In this document: positions 45,886 through 60,568 of the stretch, one piece after another | Layout of the letters: the number at the start of each line of letters is the position of its first letter | How positions within the stretch are numbered: position 1 is the stretch's first letter | Origin: Macrotrachela quadricornifera | Taxonomy: Eukaryota; Rotifera; Eurotatoria; Philodinida; Philodinidae | DNA length: 64,000 bases | Assembly: GCA_022393335.1 (NCBI GenBank) | Contig: JAJEKB010001195.1 | Location: 242,785-306,784 of the forward strand | Direction of reading: 5' to 3' | The notes under the pieces: model-generated | What the model saw: the letters and a program-made list of their open reading frames with translations, nothing else | What the model was told of the DNA's origin: nothing | Database searches by the model: none | Position numbers and translations under genes: made by a program

Positions 45886-48800
45886 TTAAGATCGAAATCC
45901 ATTGACTAAAAATGATAAATAAGCTGATAATGCATTTGCATTAAGCATATTTATATTAACTAAATTATTTGGATTAATCAATGCATTATTATTGATATTA
46001 TAATTATTAGAATTTGTATTTGTATTTGAATGTTTTAATCCAATTAAATGACGATTTGATGATAATTTATTTGTATTAAGACAAATAGATGATGATAATC
46101 TTTGATTACTATTTGATGATATTGAAGATTTTTTTAAGCCCATAATTTTTTTAATATTTTCTTCAAATAAAATAGTACCTTTAGATTTTGATAAATGTGT
46201 TGAATCTTCAAAACAATTACGTATATCATGTGAAATATTTGGATGAGGAATAATAAATACTTTTAATTCTGGTGATGCCATAGCTAAATAATTTATTTAT
46301 GTATATTTATATATATATATATGAATTATAAAAAAGTATCATTTAATTAACCTTGTAATAAATAATTTAATTTTTCTGTTTTTATTCGACTTTCATCATT
46401 TGATTGTCGAGGAAAAATAAGTGAAATATAAACTTCTGATTGTGGACTAACAGTTTTTGTTGTTACAATTAATTCTTTTATTTGTTCACTAACTTCTTGT
46501 TCACTTAATTTATCACGATTAAGATCATTTGCACCAATATGAAACATACTTTTTATATTTAATTATATTAAATTAATTTATTGAGAAAAAAAACAAAAAA
46601 CAAAAACTTACATTTTTTTTGTACCAATAAAACGTGTTGTTTGAATAAATTCAAGAGCTTGTGCTATTCGTTTACCACGCTAAATAAAATAATATTTTGT
46701 TATTTAATTATTAAAATAATTAATATAATTTACCATTGTTTTAATATATGTTTTTCTTTCAATATCAAATCGTGCTGGATCAAGATATTTCAATGCTGAA
46801 TCACCAATAAGAACATTTTCAAATGTTAATGTTCGTTCTGCTCGATATTTTAATGTATTATTTATTGTTTGTTGATTATTATCGATAGTTTTATTTGTTC
46901 GAATATTTATATTTGTATTATCAAGTATAATATGATTATTATTTTGTGCCATTGTATAATTACATATTGAACTATTTGATGATAAATCTAAAATTAGATT
47001 GTTTTTTTTTATTTATAAATTGTTTGATTTATATTTTATTACCAATATTTTCATTATTAGTTGTTGTTGAATCTATTTGTTTAATATGATCATTTGTATT
47101 TTTTGATGATGATGATGATGTTAATTGTTCTGATATAGCAATTTCACTTAATCGTCGTTGAACATATTCACAAATTTTTGATTCCATTGTATTTTCTAGA
47201 TTAAGTACTTCATATATAAGAAGAGTTAATTGTTGTCGAAGTTTTGAACAATTTTCACATCGATTTGTATTATTTATTGTTGAATCACCACCACCTCCAA
47301 ATGATTGATGATTTGTAATACATGAATCATCATTAGTTGGAATTAATGGATCTTGAATTACATTTGCTAAGGCCGCATGAACGGCTTGACTAAGTGTAGA
47401 TGTGCTTGTTAGATGGTCTGATGAGGAAGTTAACTCTATAATTACAAAGAAATTATAATTTATTTTAATAAAAAGGAAAAAACAAATCTTTTAACTTATA
47501 ATTAATTATTAGAGTAAACGTATATTTCAATAAGAAACAAAAACAACCGTCTGATATAATTAATTTAATCAATAAGAATAAATTTTTTTTATTTTGATAA
47601 ACATCTAAAAGATATTTATAGATAATCATGACTTACAACAAGACTTGTAATCAACGAAAAAAAAAACTCGAGCAATTGGGCGGAGTTTGAATATCATATC
47701 AAAAGAACTTCGAATAAACAAATTTATTTTTCTATGATAAAATAAAAATGATTGTAACATGATGATACATTCATTTAATTATTTTATTCAATTTCTAATT
47801 AAAAAAAAAACAAAATGAAGATATTCAAAAATTAGCATTATATTCATTTTTTATCATTAATTATTTATTTCATGGTTATATTAAGATATTAATCCAAGCA
47901 AAAGCATAAAATTAATGTCTAATGAAACTTTTTAGAATATCAGCAATTCTTTTCAGACAGTTCAACGTGTTCTTCATCAAAAATTCATGTACTCAGTATT
48001 TAATTTAACGATTATCTATATGTACGCAATATTATATTTAATAAAAATTATATATCATCAACCTCGATCATCCATAATAAAAGAAAAAACATTAGAGAAG
48101 AAAATAAACAAACCAATTATGAACGAATTTCCTGTGTTGATTAAATAAAATATAACAAAAAAAAACGAGAGATATTAATTAACAAGTACTATAACTTTTT
48201 TTTTTGTATTGAATATTTTAATAATGAAAAAAATTAATTATCATTATGAATAATTTTAATTAACTTGTAGAATAACTAATATTTGCGGAAATGAAAAAGA
48301 TTTCTTATGCTATGAACACAACAGTTTAAGAATTTCATTTCTTGAACAATAAGTAATTTGATCTTATTCTATTATCTTCAAATAATACCTCATTTGTAAA
48401 TGTAAAACATTCAAATTTATTTTTTTCTTTTGATGTAGAAAAAGAAGCCGAAAATAATTGAATAGTAATATATTGTATTTTTTTAACCTTTAATTGAATT
48501 TAATGAGAATTTCTATTCTTTCACTCTATTTCATAAATGTTTTGTTTATGCTTGAACTATAATATGAACAACTAGGCAACTCATTCATCGATTAAAGGTC
48601 AGTCTGATATATTCTACTCATGTAACAGAACTCACTACGGTTGACGATGAACTAATCTATAATTAATACTGTGCGTCGTGACAGATCAGATGAAAATAGG
48701 CTATAGAAATAAATCATTCTAATCCTACTTTGACTTCGTCATATCTTATAAAATATTCAGATTAATATTATAATAAAATCTACAATTTAAAAAAATCATT

Positions 48801-49098
48801 TACACGTGAATTATTTCATTTTTCTTTTACAGGTCATAGGAAATCTATAATACAACATAATTTAATTATCATAAAATGTTTTGCATATCATCATTTTACT
48901 CTTATTTTTCTCGTTAACAAAATGATATAAATTAAAATTCTTTATATTATTACCTCGATGTCCTGTTAAGAATTTTTTAGTTAAATTTGAATCAATCTGT
49001 TGATGTTCATTAACCATCAAATTTTTTGATGTTATATTCGAAAATGTATTTTGATTTAAATTAGTATTATCTTCCGATGAATTAAGAATCGTAGACAT
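45886..49098 (-). CDS. SGNH/GDSL-type hydrolase with Cys/coiled-coil N-terminal region
   Basis: Exons 48954-49098, 47043-47435, 46734-46987, 46612-46679, 46352-46548 and 45886-46283 give 484 residues in frame. The N-terminal half is Ser/Asn-rich and contains NRCENCSKLRQQ leading into a short predicted coiled coil (LTLLIYEVLNLENTMESKIC). The middle is an SGNH fold: block I VLIGDSALKYLD (nucleophile Ser), block III MFHIGANDL, and block V DSTHLSKSKG (Asp and His). All catalytic positions appear intact, so an esterase/acyl-hydrolase activity is plausible. The tail is Asn/Ser-rich. The layout resembles proteins with OSK/SGNH-like domains and also the esterase found in ORF1 of CR1-type LINEs. With five introns and no RT nearby, it looks like a host gene. 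The first intron is 1.5 kb. Confidence 0.72.
47436..48953 (-). other. Long first intron of the SGNH hydrolase gene
   Basis: A GAG|GTAATA donor at 48954 joins in phase to a TATAG|AG acceptor at 47435 (codon GAG, then LTSSSDH). The intervening 1.5 kb is AT-rich with no supported feature. Confidence 0.6.
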
Positions 49099-49369
49099 AA
49101 TCGTTATATTCGATCGTTCGAAATAGATAAAGATTAATGATAAATGTATTATATTTCGTACCGATATATTAAGAATTTTAATATAAGAGAATAATATTAA
49201 TTTGTATCGAATATCTATATATATAATTTGTTATAAGATAGACCGAGATAGACTCGCATAGAACAGAATGAATTATAGAATGTTTATCGCGCGATTTTTA
49301 ATTAGTTTTATTTGACTATCAAAAAAAAAAAGAAAAAGAAAAAAACAACAATAATAATAATATTATTTA

Positions 49370-51135
49370 TTATAATGAAATTGAATTTGTATGACTAAAA
49401 AATTTTAATGCTTTTGAAGTTCGTTTCTTTTTTTTATTTTGATTATCAGATAAAGATTTAATAATTGGTGTTATACTTGTTCGATAATCATCTGTACATT
49501 TATATGTTGAAACAGTTTCATATGTTACAGATTGATTTAAATGTTTTGGTCGATGTTTTCTTATTGTTATCTGTGAAAATGATAATGATGATTGATGACG
49601 ATCAATTTTTTGACATAAACAAAATGTTTGCTTAAATGTATCACGAAATGCTCGTGACATTAAACAATAAAGAATAAAATTAACTGAATTATTTATTAAA
49701 GCTAATATATCAAATGTATCACCTATTAAAAATAAACTAATTATATATATTTATTTAAATAAAAAAAAATAAAAACAAATTTTTTACCAAGATGTTGATA
49801 AATATCAAAATAATATCTTGAATTATTTTTTGAAAGAAATGTTAATAATAATATTGCACCTTGTGGTAATTCAGTAACAAGAAATAAAACACAAACAATA
49901 ACTAACATTAATGTTGTACGACGATTTTCTTTTTCACGTCTTCTACCACGTATACGTCCGTTATTTATTGAATTAGTTGTTATAACTGATGAATGTCTAT
50001 GTAAATTTTCAGATTTTTTTAATGCACTACGTAATTGTTGTATTAATAAAAAACTGAATAAAAGTAAAAATATACATGGAATTAATTTAAATATAACACT
50101 ATGTAATACAAATACTGTTTCACGTAATGATAATAATTTACTAAATGATGTTTCTTCAAAACGATAAACTAATATAGTTTTCGATTTATTTGATGATAAA
50201 TATGTATCATTAACATAACCTTCAACAATACGATGTTCAACATATGATGGTATACAAAGAATTGTTGATAATATAACAACAATACCAACACCAATTAAAG
50301 CACGATCTGGTGATGATACATAAGCACTTAAAGTTTTACAACTAAGAAATACATAACGAAATGCAGCAAGAAATACAGTTAACCTAGAAAAAAATAAAAA
50401 TAAATATTGAAATTAATAAAACTTTTTAATTAATAATTAAGGATTTTAATTCTTTAGAAATATTTTCTCTTACAAGTTTTTTTATATTTGTTATGTATCA
50501 TTATATAAATTTGTTTACAAAACTTTCTTTATTCTATCTACACCTAGATGATTAATTATATACATTCAAAGGAGTTTCCTTTTTATTTTAATTATATAAA
50601 CTCGAATAAATCAGATCAAAAAACAAGGTAAATAGGAATATCTCATTTACCATGTACTTATACAATGTAATGTTAATGTAAATAACATTTGTATCATATA
50701 AAATCTAACTTGAAAATATGATGTTGGATTAGGTTCACTTTTAAGTTCATTATTTGGTAAACAATAAAAAATAATAACTGCTGGTAAAACAAATAGCATT
50801 TTAAGTAAATCTGATAAAGCTAATGATGTTAAAATAGTATTTGTTGATGAACGCATTAATGGACGAGTTAAAACGATAATATTAAATAAATTACATGTCA
50901 AACCAAATATACATACAAAACTGGATATGATACCATGATAATTACGATAAAGTAATCTATAACGAACAAGTGAACTATTATTATCATCATCATAATGTAA
51001 ATTATTATTTATTTCTAATGATAATATTGATTGTGTTATATTAAACATTAATTGTTGAACTATAGTTGAAGTTGAATGTACATTTGATCGATTTTGAGAA
51101 ATCGATTGTAATGATGGTGGTGAACGAGCCGACAT
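49370..51135 (-). CDS. Class A neuropeptide GPCR, myosuppressin/FMRFamide-receptor type
   Basis: Exons 50651-51135, 49788-50383 and 49370-49722 give 477 residues; a start 14 codons upstream (51177) is also possible. A glycosylatable N-terminus (NRS, NITQ, NNSS) is followed by seven hydrophobic helices. TM1 is SSFVCIFGLTCNLFNIIVLT; TM2 is ILTSLALSDLLKMLFVLPAV. TM3 is followed by FRYVFLSC in place of DRY; TM6 is TLMLVIVCVLFLVTELPQGA; TM7 is DILALINNSVNFILYCLMSR, then AFRDTFKQTF. The TM7 to helix 8 segment is characteristic of DMSR/SRPR-like invertebrate receptors for FLRFamide-type peptides. The ligand is inferred. The C-tail is Ser/Thr/Lys-rich. Confidence 0.85.
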
Positions 51136-54100
51136 TATATCAAAAAATGACTCGATCAATAAAGCTAAAATATACATATAATAAGATAATAGAGTCCATT
51201 TATCTACTCAACACTAAAAGAAGGTATCTACATATATACATGATTTTGTTAAGAAAAGGGCATAGCACAATTCCGGTTCAGTTAATGTAGAGACTGTTAA
51301 TCTGTCTTTTTCTCTAGTGCATTCTTTCGCTTTTCTCTCTGTTATTTTATGCCTATGGCATAACGGAATTTTGATCGACAGGAGTAATGTGAACAACAGC
51401 AATATTAGCGTACAATGGACAGAGTTCCTGTGTTTATGTGACGCTCTTATATATTGTTTATAGTAGACTTAACATTCTTTGACAGATCACATTCGTAATC
51501 TACTATAAACAAACTCAATAATATAATAATCGTTGATGTAGAAAAGAAATGTCGTTCAATATCAAAAGAAAGTAATCGTAAAAAAAAAATGTTTTCACGT
51601 TCTTTTTTTCCTCGAAAGGTGAACTGTACTTGATTGAATAAATATAGAGGTGGTTTATTTAAATAATATAAAATTAGTACAACCATCAATCTATCATTGA
51701 TGATAATGATGATGAGTTAAACAAAATAGGAAGTCACAACTCAAATAAGCTTTTCAAAAATGATAAATGATTAAATCTTCAAAAATACTACTTACAAAAA
51801 AAATACTCTACATACACGACAAATACTTGACCTCAGAAATATTTATACAATTGGCTTAAATTTATTACTTTGTTTTCGTAATAAAACAATGTTTCACATT
51901 ATCAAAATATTAATTGAATAAAAATAAGAATAGACAACCTTATATTCAGAATTTAGTTATTATTCTTATCATGTTTATCATCACTTAATGAAAGAAACAT
52001 GCAAGCTATTTCATAATAGAAAATATATTCTACGTCTACAATTGTCACGCATGTAATTTGGATATTTAATCAAAGAATACTCACGTTTAAGAAATATCTC
52101 TTCCATTGATCAATTTATTAATTCACATAGATAAAAAAACAATATGAATAATATCAAAAAAAACAAAATAACTAAATAAAAAATGCTTGTAAAAGAACAA
52201 TTTTTTTTTTCTATGTATTGATTTATTTTTTTCTTCAATCCAAACTAAGACCACTTAATAAAAAAAGTGTAATATCGCTAGAAATGGAAAGAAAAAGATA
52301 TTTATATATTCGACAACGAAATGTTCTGTTCTTTATCTTTATTTCTCGTTCACATCTGCGAAGAAGGCGAAGAAAGAAGACAAAAAAAAAAAAAAAGAAG
52401 GAAAATCACAGAAAGATATGATGAAGTAAAGACAGTTTATAATTATCATTAATATTAGTATAAATAATAATCATCTATTGATTCATACGATCTCAAACTA
52501 GTACTTAGCGAGAAAAAAAAGAACATCTATTTTAACGAAGGTATGTCATTTTTTTTTTCTTAATGGTAGAGACATGTACAAAGCAAGTATAAAATTAAAA
52601 TTCTTTTATATAAAATAATGCATCCATAAAATCAAACAAATAAAATTCTTGTATAAAATTATGACAAAAGAAAAAACAAACAAATCTATCGGCCACTAAT
52701 TTTTTTTTTTTTTTGTTAAAAGAATAGTCTTGTTTTAATGATAATAATCATTTGACTATAATGATTATAGAAAATTTTACTGATTCTTTCCGTATTGACA
52801 GACTAAATAGAAAAAAAAAGAATGCATTGCATGATTCAACAGACAAGAGAAAATCTTTTAAGAATACTCTAAATGCTATGCTTCACTCAATCTATCTTCT
52901 TCTTTATAAATCTTCTGAATAACTATATAGAAAATATGTTTTAAACTAAAAATTATATAATTGCCGTGAACAAGTACTGTTATTACATAATATTATGTTT
53001 AAAAATAAAGGTGAATGTTTCTTATTTTTTTTTACATAAAACATTTTTTCTCTTAATTTTTAAACCTCTTAACTACAGAGATACTTCATCGTAGATTGAA
53101 GAATTTAATTAAATATTTCAATATCTTTTAACTTAATTTTAAATAATACATCTGTTCTTTTTAAATGTAGAATAAAGTAAGACAGAATTAAATTTTTTAT
53201 AGATAAAAATTAAAATTTCAAGAATTTCCTTAATAAAATAACTTCTCATTCTATTTTTATGAAAATAATCGATTAATAAAACTTACCTTATTAATAAATC
53301 ATAGGCGTTTTTTTTTACTTTAATATAAAACATATGTAGAATAAGTTCAAATATTTTTTGCAAATTTTCAGTATAATTTAATATTCTGACCTTTTAAATC
53401 AATATGATTATATAGCTTTATTTCTATAAATAGTATTCCTTTTCTTTTAGTTTTTATTATGTAGGGAAATATGTGATTCTTACGCGTGAATTATTGATAT
53501 GCAATAAAATTTAATGGAAGAAAATTGAAGATTTATATAAAAAATTTTTGATTGAGATTTACGTTTGTTTTTATTAGAAAAATTATTCAAGCAAAAAGTA
53601 TATCACTATATCATTATTCTAATTTTTTATGTACTAATGGAACTTTCTACTTACCATCTTGAAAAAGAAAATGTAATCATAGATTAAAATTTGCATCGAA
53701 AGTAAATAATAACAATGTGAACTTTAGTGCGTAGCTAACCAGCACTTAGACAAATAGAAGAGCTATAGGTACAAAAGAAACTAGAAGATAGAAAAGAAGA
53801 ATAGTAAAATTACTTTTTCTCATTTTAAAAAAACATAATACGGAATTATGTTTGAGAGAATTAGAATATGTCTTTAATGAATTGTAAAAAGATCAAAAAA
53901 CATATATCACAAAGATTTTATTCAATAGAAATATTTTACATATTCTAAAGAGATAATCATTCATTATATATTTATAGGATTTAATAGATAAAATAAACTA
54001 TATGAATAAAATTCTTATTTACTTTGAAAATTTTCACCTATCTTCAGTATACTTGGAAGTAAAAATATTAATTAAATAAATAAATCATCACGTCTTACAT

Positions 54101-56581
54101 TTTATGAATATGAAATAAATAAGCATTTTTTTTTCATTAATAAAAGATTAGATCATATTAAGTTCGACTAGATATATATGATCATATATCATCTATTTGA
54201 TTATCAATAACGAAAAAAATGAATTAGGATTAATTATTCTGACAAGATCAGTTTTTCATATATTTGAAATACTTCCCTTTTTTTCATCCTTCCTGTCATT
54301 GCTTTTTTGTTCTGTCTACTTCCACCTGTCTTTACAAGATATTTGATTTGCTCCACCCCTCACTTTTAGTTTTCCTTTATATTAGTATAAAGATAATGAA
54401 AAATTTACTCAATCATTTTTCTTTTTACTTCAATTAAAAGAACTAATATTTTTTTTCATGTATATATCTTAATTAAAAAATACGAAAGTCGAAAATTCAA
54501 AGATTTAATAAATGATAACCGTAGATAAAATAAGATTACCTTATACGGAATAAATTCATTTTTGTTTCTTATTTAAATGTATCAATTTATTTATATCAAT
54601 AAGACTAATAACATATACACATCAACTATCAATTTATCTAAAGAAAATAAAAAGAAAGAATGAGATGACTGTTCAGTCGAGCACAAAAAACATCGATTAC
54701 CAGTATTGTCGTGCGCTATGATTTTCTTTTTCTCATCGTCCCTGCATGCTTGTTTCTGTCTTATTCATTGAAAATAACAAGTGTAACAGAGCAAAAAACT
54801 AAATAGAATTTGCCATCTCGCCAGTTTTTTTTTTATTTTCTCGTCGTCGTTAACAATTCTTTTATGCCTTTCTCTATTTTTCTGTCTTGTCTTTAGAAAT
54901 GCTTGTCTGGTGCTTCAATATACTTATTGTTCATTGATTTGCTGATTGAAACTCAACAATGATGAAATTTTGTATCATACAGACTATAATATTACACGTC
55001 AATTGATGAGTCAAAAAATACGACATGCAAAATCTCTATTATTTGAATTGTTTCTGGGAATAAAAACATATATATGTATACAATCTTTTATATAAAAACT
55101 TCATCTTATTGTTTTTGCATTGATTACTTTCTTGCATGTTCTATAATTTTATAATGAATAAAAATATGCATTCACTAAAGAAATTTTTTTGATCGTCAAA
55201 AAACAGAAAGTGCTTTCGGAAATAGAACACATGTCTTAGTATAAATATGATTGATAGAATAGAACAAACTTTTATAATATAATATTAATAATCAATTGTA
55301 TATACTAGTTGTAAACTTCTTGACTTTACTACGTATATTAATTCGTATAGATCTATAATTAGAGAATCTTTTGTTATTTAAATAGTATTTTCTATGACTT
55401 GACATAATTATTCAATAGAACAATAAATTAAGACTGTAGGTGGTTATAAATTAAGAAATAAATCTTACTTAACTTTAAATATAATTCGTACAGTCTTTCT
55501 TAAAATATTAATTGATAAATTTAAATCTACTTTATAAATTGAATTATTTCCGTTGTTTATTCATGTTCAATGGAATAATTAAATGTTTTTTTTTGCCTGC
55601 TAGGATCATTTAAGAATAATCGGATTTTTTTTTTGTAAGAAGACATTTTAAATTAAAAATTATTCTTAAAAAAATAATTTGTTGTTTTAGTTTTTAAGAA
55701 CATTTTGTCAAAGTATTAAATCAAAGATTTTTATAAAAAGTCAATAAAAACAAAATGTTTTTTTTTTATACGGCTTTTCTTTAATAATTTTCACCAAAAG
55801 CTGACATTAAATTTTTAATTATAGGTGTCTAAGAGTATAACATTCTATTTAAAATGTTGTAAAATACGTCTAATCACATTAAGACTGAATAATCTTTCAC
55901 TTAGAAACATTGATTGTGCTATGTATATCTCATACCATAATCAGAATGCCTGGGGATCAAGGATTATTTCATTTATCTGGTGCACTTATACCACCAAATG
56001 GATAATTTGAAATGTTGATATAATCTATCTGGTGCAACAATTTTGAAGTCTGAGACTATTGAAGTACATTCAATATATTCGATCGTAGTAACTTCTCGTC
56101 TTTCTTTATAACAAAAAACTCATTGAAATGAAAATAATTTTTATATGAATCGTTTTTTATTGAATAAGCAAATTATATCAGTTAAAACGTGTATATTTTT
56201 TTTTTATTTTTTTTTAAATAAAATAATTTTAACAAACAAAAAAAAACGGAAGACAAAAAAAAACAACTTGTATTATCCTTTAATCTAATGAATCTATCTT
56301 AAAGAAAACTATCGGTTAGCTTTAAGATATAGACACATATATATATCGGATTATTTAATATTTAATAAGATCTAAAAGATTAGGGAATATAAAAAATAAT
56401 AATACTATAATATTTAATATAATTACATATATTTTTCCTGTTTTCTTATGTCTACTCAAATAAATTTCCTCAATATAAACCAATTATAATAACCTTAGTC
56501 TTTTATCATATTTTTTATGTAAAGATCTTATGTAAATATGTCATGTTATCGATAGACTCAAGAAAGAATAAAAAACGTTAT
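51136..56581. other. 5.4-kb gene desert
   Basis: No gene is supported on either strand. It is AT-rich with long T/A homopolymers. It includes the GPCR upstream region at one end and the 3' flank of the SLC7 gene at the other. A short coding-like patch at about 55947-56007 (GDQGLFHLSGALIPPNG, then stop, plus strand) might be an orphan exon, but nothing joins to it. Confidence 0.5.
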
Positions 56582-58578
56582 TTAACGTGATTTACTATGC
56601 CAATAGCTATAAGCAAAATAGATAAGAAGAGATATAAAAATAATGCAAGTATATGCAAACCAATCATTTATATCTTGAAAAACCATAAGAAAAATAAAAA
56701 TATTTATATTAATTAATGGTATTAATGGAATACCAGGACATGTAAAAAGGAGTTTTTCCGAATGTTTTCTTGGACGTAATAAACAAAAAATAAATGTTAT
56801 TAATAAATTAATAAATAAACATATTATAATAATTATTATATGTAATAAACGATTTCGATTGAATATATGAATAATAAAAATTGCCATAATAGATGTATTT
56901 GGAATAAAGATTAGAAGTAATATAATAGCAGATATTTTCGGAGATAAATAGGTATCTATTGATGAAATACATGAATGAAAAAGTGATCGAATTAATCGTG
57001 GAAAAAATGGATCTGGTTCTAATATAGGAGTAACTAACTCTGTTTCTTGAGTTTCATCATTTTCATTATTCAATTCAAATGTTTCTTTTTCTTCTTCATT
57101 TTCTTCATTCGTTAATAAAATACGATAAGATATATGATGATTATAGCGTTCAATAAGTAAACCAATTGATACACCAGCATAACTTAGAAGAGCAGATATA
57201 TCAGCAAAACCAATCAGATCCTTCATTCATTAAAAAAAAAGGAAAATTTTATTCAAATTAATAATATATTAATTTCTTTGTTACTTTTATATCAAAAAAT
57301 GTACCAAGAAGTGCAATAATAACGCAAACCAAATACGTTGCAATTACTGGTACATGTCGTCCTTCACTTACATAACTTAATTTAGATGGTAATAATCCAT
57401 CCGTAGACATAGCATATCTAAAATAAAAATAAAAATATTTATAAAATCTATTTGATTTATTCAAAATATCTACATAATACGAATAGTTCCATATGTACCA
57501 GAAAGTAAATTTCCTCCAGCACTAAATACAATAGCTATTGAAATAATGTAACGTGCCCATGGCCATTTTGATAATCCATAAGCATGTGCAAATGCTGATT
57601 CACTATCAATATTTTTATATGGAATTAAATACGTCAATGATGCTCCAGCTAAGGAATAGAGTAATGTAACAATAATAAGTGATATCACAGTAGCTTGTGG
57701 AACTGTTTTTGATGGATTTTTTGCTTCTTCTATAGCCACAGTTGCCATTTCAAATCCAATATAAGAATAAAGTAATAAAGAACTACCACGAAAAATACTC
57801 TGTGGTCCATATGGAATAAATGGCTGATAGTTATGTATATCACCAAGAATAAATCCTGTTATACCAATAAAAAATAATGCTGACATATTAAGTACAGTTA
57901 AACAATTTGTTAAATATTTAGAATTTCGTAAACCAGCAAACATAGCTAAAAAAAGAAATATAGTTATACCAAATGCTAATAAATCAGGATATTTAGAAAA
58001 TGGTGCGTGAGCATTTGACCAATGAATAATATGTTCAGTAATGAAAGAACGAAATTTATTATTAAATAATGCATCAAAATATGCTGACCATACACGAGCA
58101 CTAACACCTAAACCTGTTAATCCACCAATGATTGATGTAAAACCCTTCAATAAAGAAAAATCTATATATTCAATTTAACAACAAAATATATGAAAAGTAA
58201 GTCATCATACCACAATAAATGCAAGTATTTCACCAATTGATTCATAAATAAATATATATGATGAACCAGCTCTTGGAATTCGAGCAGCAAATTCAGCATA
58301 ACAAAGTGCACCTATTATAAAAATAACATATTCTTTTCTTATTATATTTATATTTCATTACCAAGTAAACAAGCAAAACCAGCAAGTAAATTAGCAATAA
58401 TAATTGCTGGTCCAGTTAGATCTTTAGCAACAACTCCACTCAAAACATAAATACCGGATCCAATCATTCCACTAACAGTTAAAAGTGTTAAATCAAACAA
58501 ATTTAAACATCGTAAAAGTGGAGTATCTAAATCATTTATAACTGAATGTTTTTTACGAAATAAATTTCGAAAAAACAT
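56582..58578 (-). CDS. Cationic amino acid transporter (SLC7, CAT subfamily)
   Basis: Five exons (about 58368-58578, 58209-58312, 57476-58145, 57286-57420, 56582-57221) encode roughly 590 residues with about 14 predicted membrane helices. Signatures are [17 protein letters not shown] near TM1, [40 protein letters not shown] plus [14 protein letters not shown], and [34 protein letters not shown]. These are typical of CAT1-4/SLC7A14 transporters that move Arg and Lys across the plasma membrane or lysosome. An acidic cytosolic loop ([18 protein letters not shown]) sits before the last helices. No glycosylated heavy-chain partner is needed in the CAT group. Substrate specificity is not determined from sequence. 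Confidence 0.9.
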
Positions 58579-59228
58579 TTTTATTTTATCTAAAATAATT
58601 TTGAACTTTTAATCCAATAGTATCTTTCACAATATTTTTTTCTTCTCTTTATAATATTCATTTCAATGAGAATAATCTTGAATTCAATAATCAATATCAA
58701 GATAGATTTTAAATTTTTTAATCAAAAAGAAATATTACTATCAATAGAATTTAAATAAAATACTATTTCAAAAATATGAACTTGTCTAGAAAAATAAGTA
58801 TATGAATTTCTAATTCATTTTTGTTTTTCTTTGCTGCGTGTATATTACGTTGATTATTATAAATATGAAATATTTCATATAAAAAAAAGCCCAACCACAC
58901 CGATATATATATTATTATGATAAAAAACAAAACATCACGATAGTATACATATATAAATACTTATTTAAAATACGAAAACAAAAAAGAAAAATTCAAAATT
59001 TTACGAAAGTTGTTCAGATTTAAATGAATTTGTGCACTGCTCTTTGTGAGATAAAAAGTAAAAAAGAAAGGTCTGCGTGACAGATCTAAACATAAATACA
59101 AAGTCATCTGGTAAGATCGGATAATACGAGAAAAAGAAAAGAGAAAAATATTTATGTCACACACACACACACACACACACACACATCAGCTTCCATCACA
59201 GAAATACATGCCATATACTGTTATTAAT
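58579..59228. other. Intergenic region with CA microsatellite
   Basis: Short spacer between the SLC7 gene and the TMEM45-like gene; AT-rich and non-coding apart from a CA repeat near its right end. Confidence 0.6.
59158..59185. repeat. CA dinucleotide microsatellite
   Basis: About 14 uninterrupted CA units. It is likely length-polymorphic. Confidence 0.95.
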
Positions 59229-60287
59229 CTATATTTTTGATGAATAAGGTTGTCGCTGTTCAAATTCAAGTTGACTATCACTATCATTCTCATCAATTTT
59301 ATCTATATTTATCTTGGAATTTCCATTATTTGTTTTAAATGACTTTAATTGATAATTATTTGAATTTTCAATTATTTCTTCATCATCATCATCATTGCCA
59401 TTTTCATTAAGTACACTGTAACGATCAAAATCTCGATAACGTCGTTTTAAAATTGACCATACTATTATTGTTTGAATAAAAAGAAATATAGAAATCGCTA
59501 GACCAAGCCAAATAAACATAACAGTTATTGTTAATATTTGTCCATGAGTTGGTGACCATTTCCAATAAGGATTATCTGATGGAAAATAAAGTATAAAACC
59601 AGCTGCATAAAACCTTAATTAATAAAACAACAGAAAATAAATAATTATTTTTTATTTTTATTCTTACCAAGCTCCTTGTAAAAATGTTGCAGCAATTCTA
59701 CAATAAGTAGCTAAAACTTGATGGGGTCGATTAAATTCCCAAATACTAGCCATAACACAAAACATTATATTATAAACAAGTAATGTATGAACATGTATAT
59801 CAATTTCATCTCTACCATGAAGATGAAAATGGAATAAAAAACCTTCGATAGTAAAAGCAAAAATATTTGCTATAAATTCAATTCCTTTTGGTAAATCATA
59901 TTTTGCATGAACAAGTATTTCAATAAATGAAGCAAAACCAAATGAAAAAAACATTGTTATATGTTGAGCATTACCTTCAAGAAAAGTCCAAGTTTTTCTT
60001 TGTAATGCTTCATTATATGGATGTTTTAAACCAGTTACAGCTTCACCTAATATACCAATACTTACACAAATTAATTTTAAATATGATTCAAATGGAATTT
60101 GCCGTAATGATGATGATGGACAACATAAACATAAGAATGTTGTTGTTGAACGATAAACAATTGGTTTTCGATTTGCTTTTATTGAATGTCGAGAATGAAA
60201 ATATTTTACGGCAATACAAAAACCCCACCATATGGCAAACATACCAAAAAATGTGCCAGGTAAAATATGGCCCATAAGTGTACCCAT
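59229..60287 (-). CDS. TMEM45A/B-like multi-pass membrane protein
   Basis: Exons 59668-60287 and 59229-59613 give 334 residues. MGTLMGHILPGTFFGMFAIW matches the TMEM45 start (GHxLPGxFF). About seven hydrophobic helices follow, with family features GHILPG, NAQHITMFFSFGF, IEGFLFHFHLHGRDEIDIHV and ATFLQGAWF. The His-rich FHFHLHGRDEIDIHVH segment is the conserved DUF716 core. The cytosolic tail is acidic (NDDDDEEIIE). TMEM45 proteins are Golgi/membrane proteins without a settled biochemical role. The ATG at 60287 is preceded by non-coding sequence. Confidence 0.87.
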
Positions 60288-60568
60288 GATGGTCGAGAAT
60301 AATTTATCTAAAAATATATTTGGAAAAATAAGACATTCATTTATTCCAATTCAATATGACATTTTGACATATGTCAAGATTCTTTTTTTTTTTATAAAGG
60401 AAGGAAACATAATATAGCTGAAATAAGTTTTTCTTCTTGTTAATTATATAAAAAAAATTGTCAAATATATGTCTTTTAGATAAGAGTATTCATTTATATC
60501 TATATAAATATAAAACATAATGACACCTTTGAAAAATCAATACTATAGTCACAATTAGTCATTGTATC

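Noticed and set aside
55947..56007. Plus-strand exon-like patch GDQGLFHLSGALIPPNG followed by stop
   Set aside because: Nothing upstream joins to it, no family is recognised, and it is too short to support a gene.
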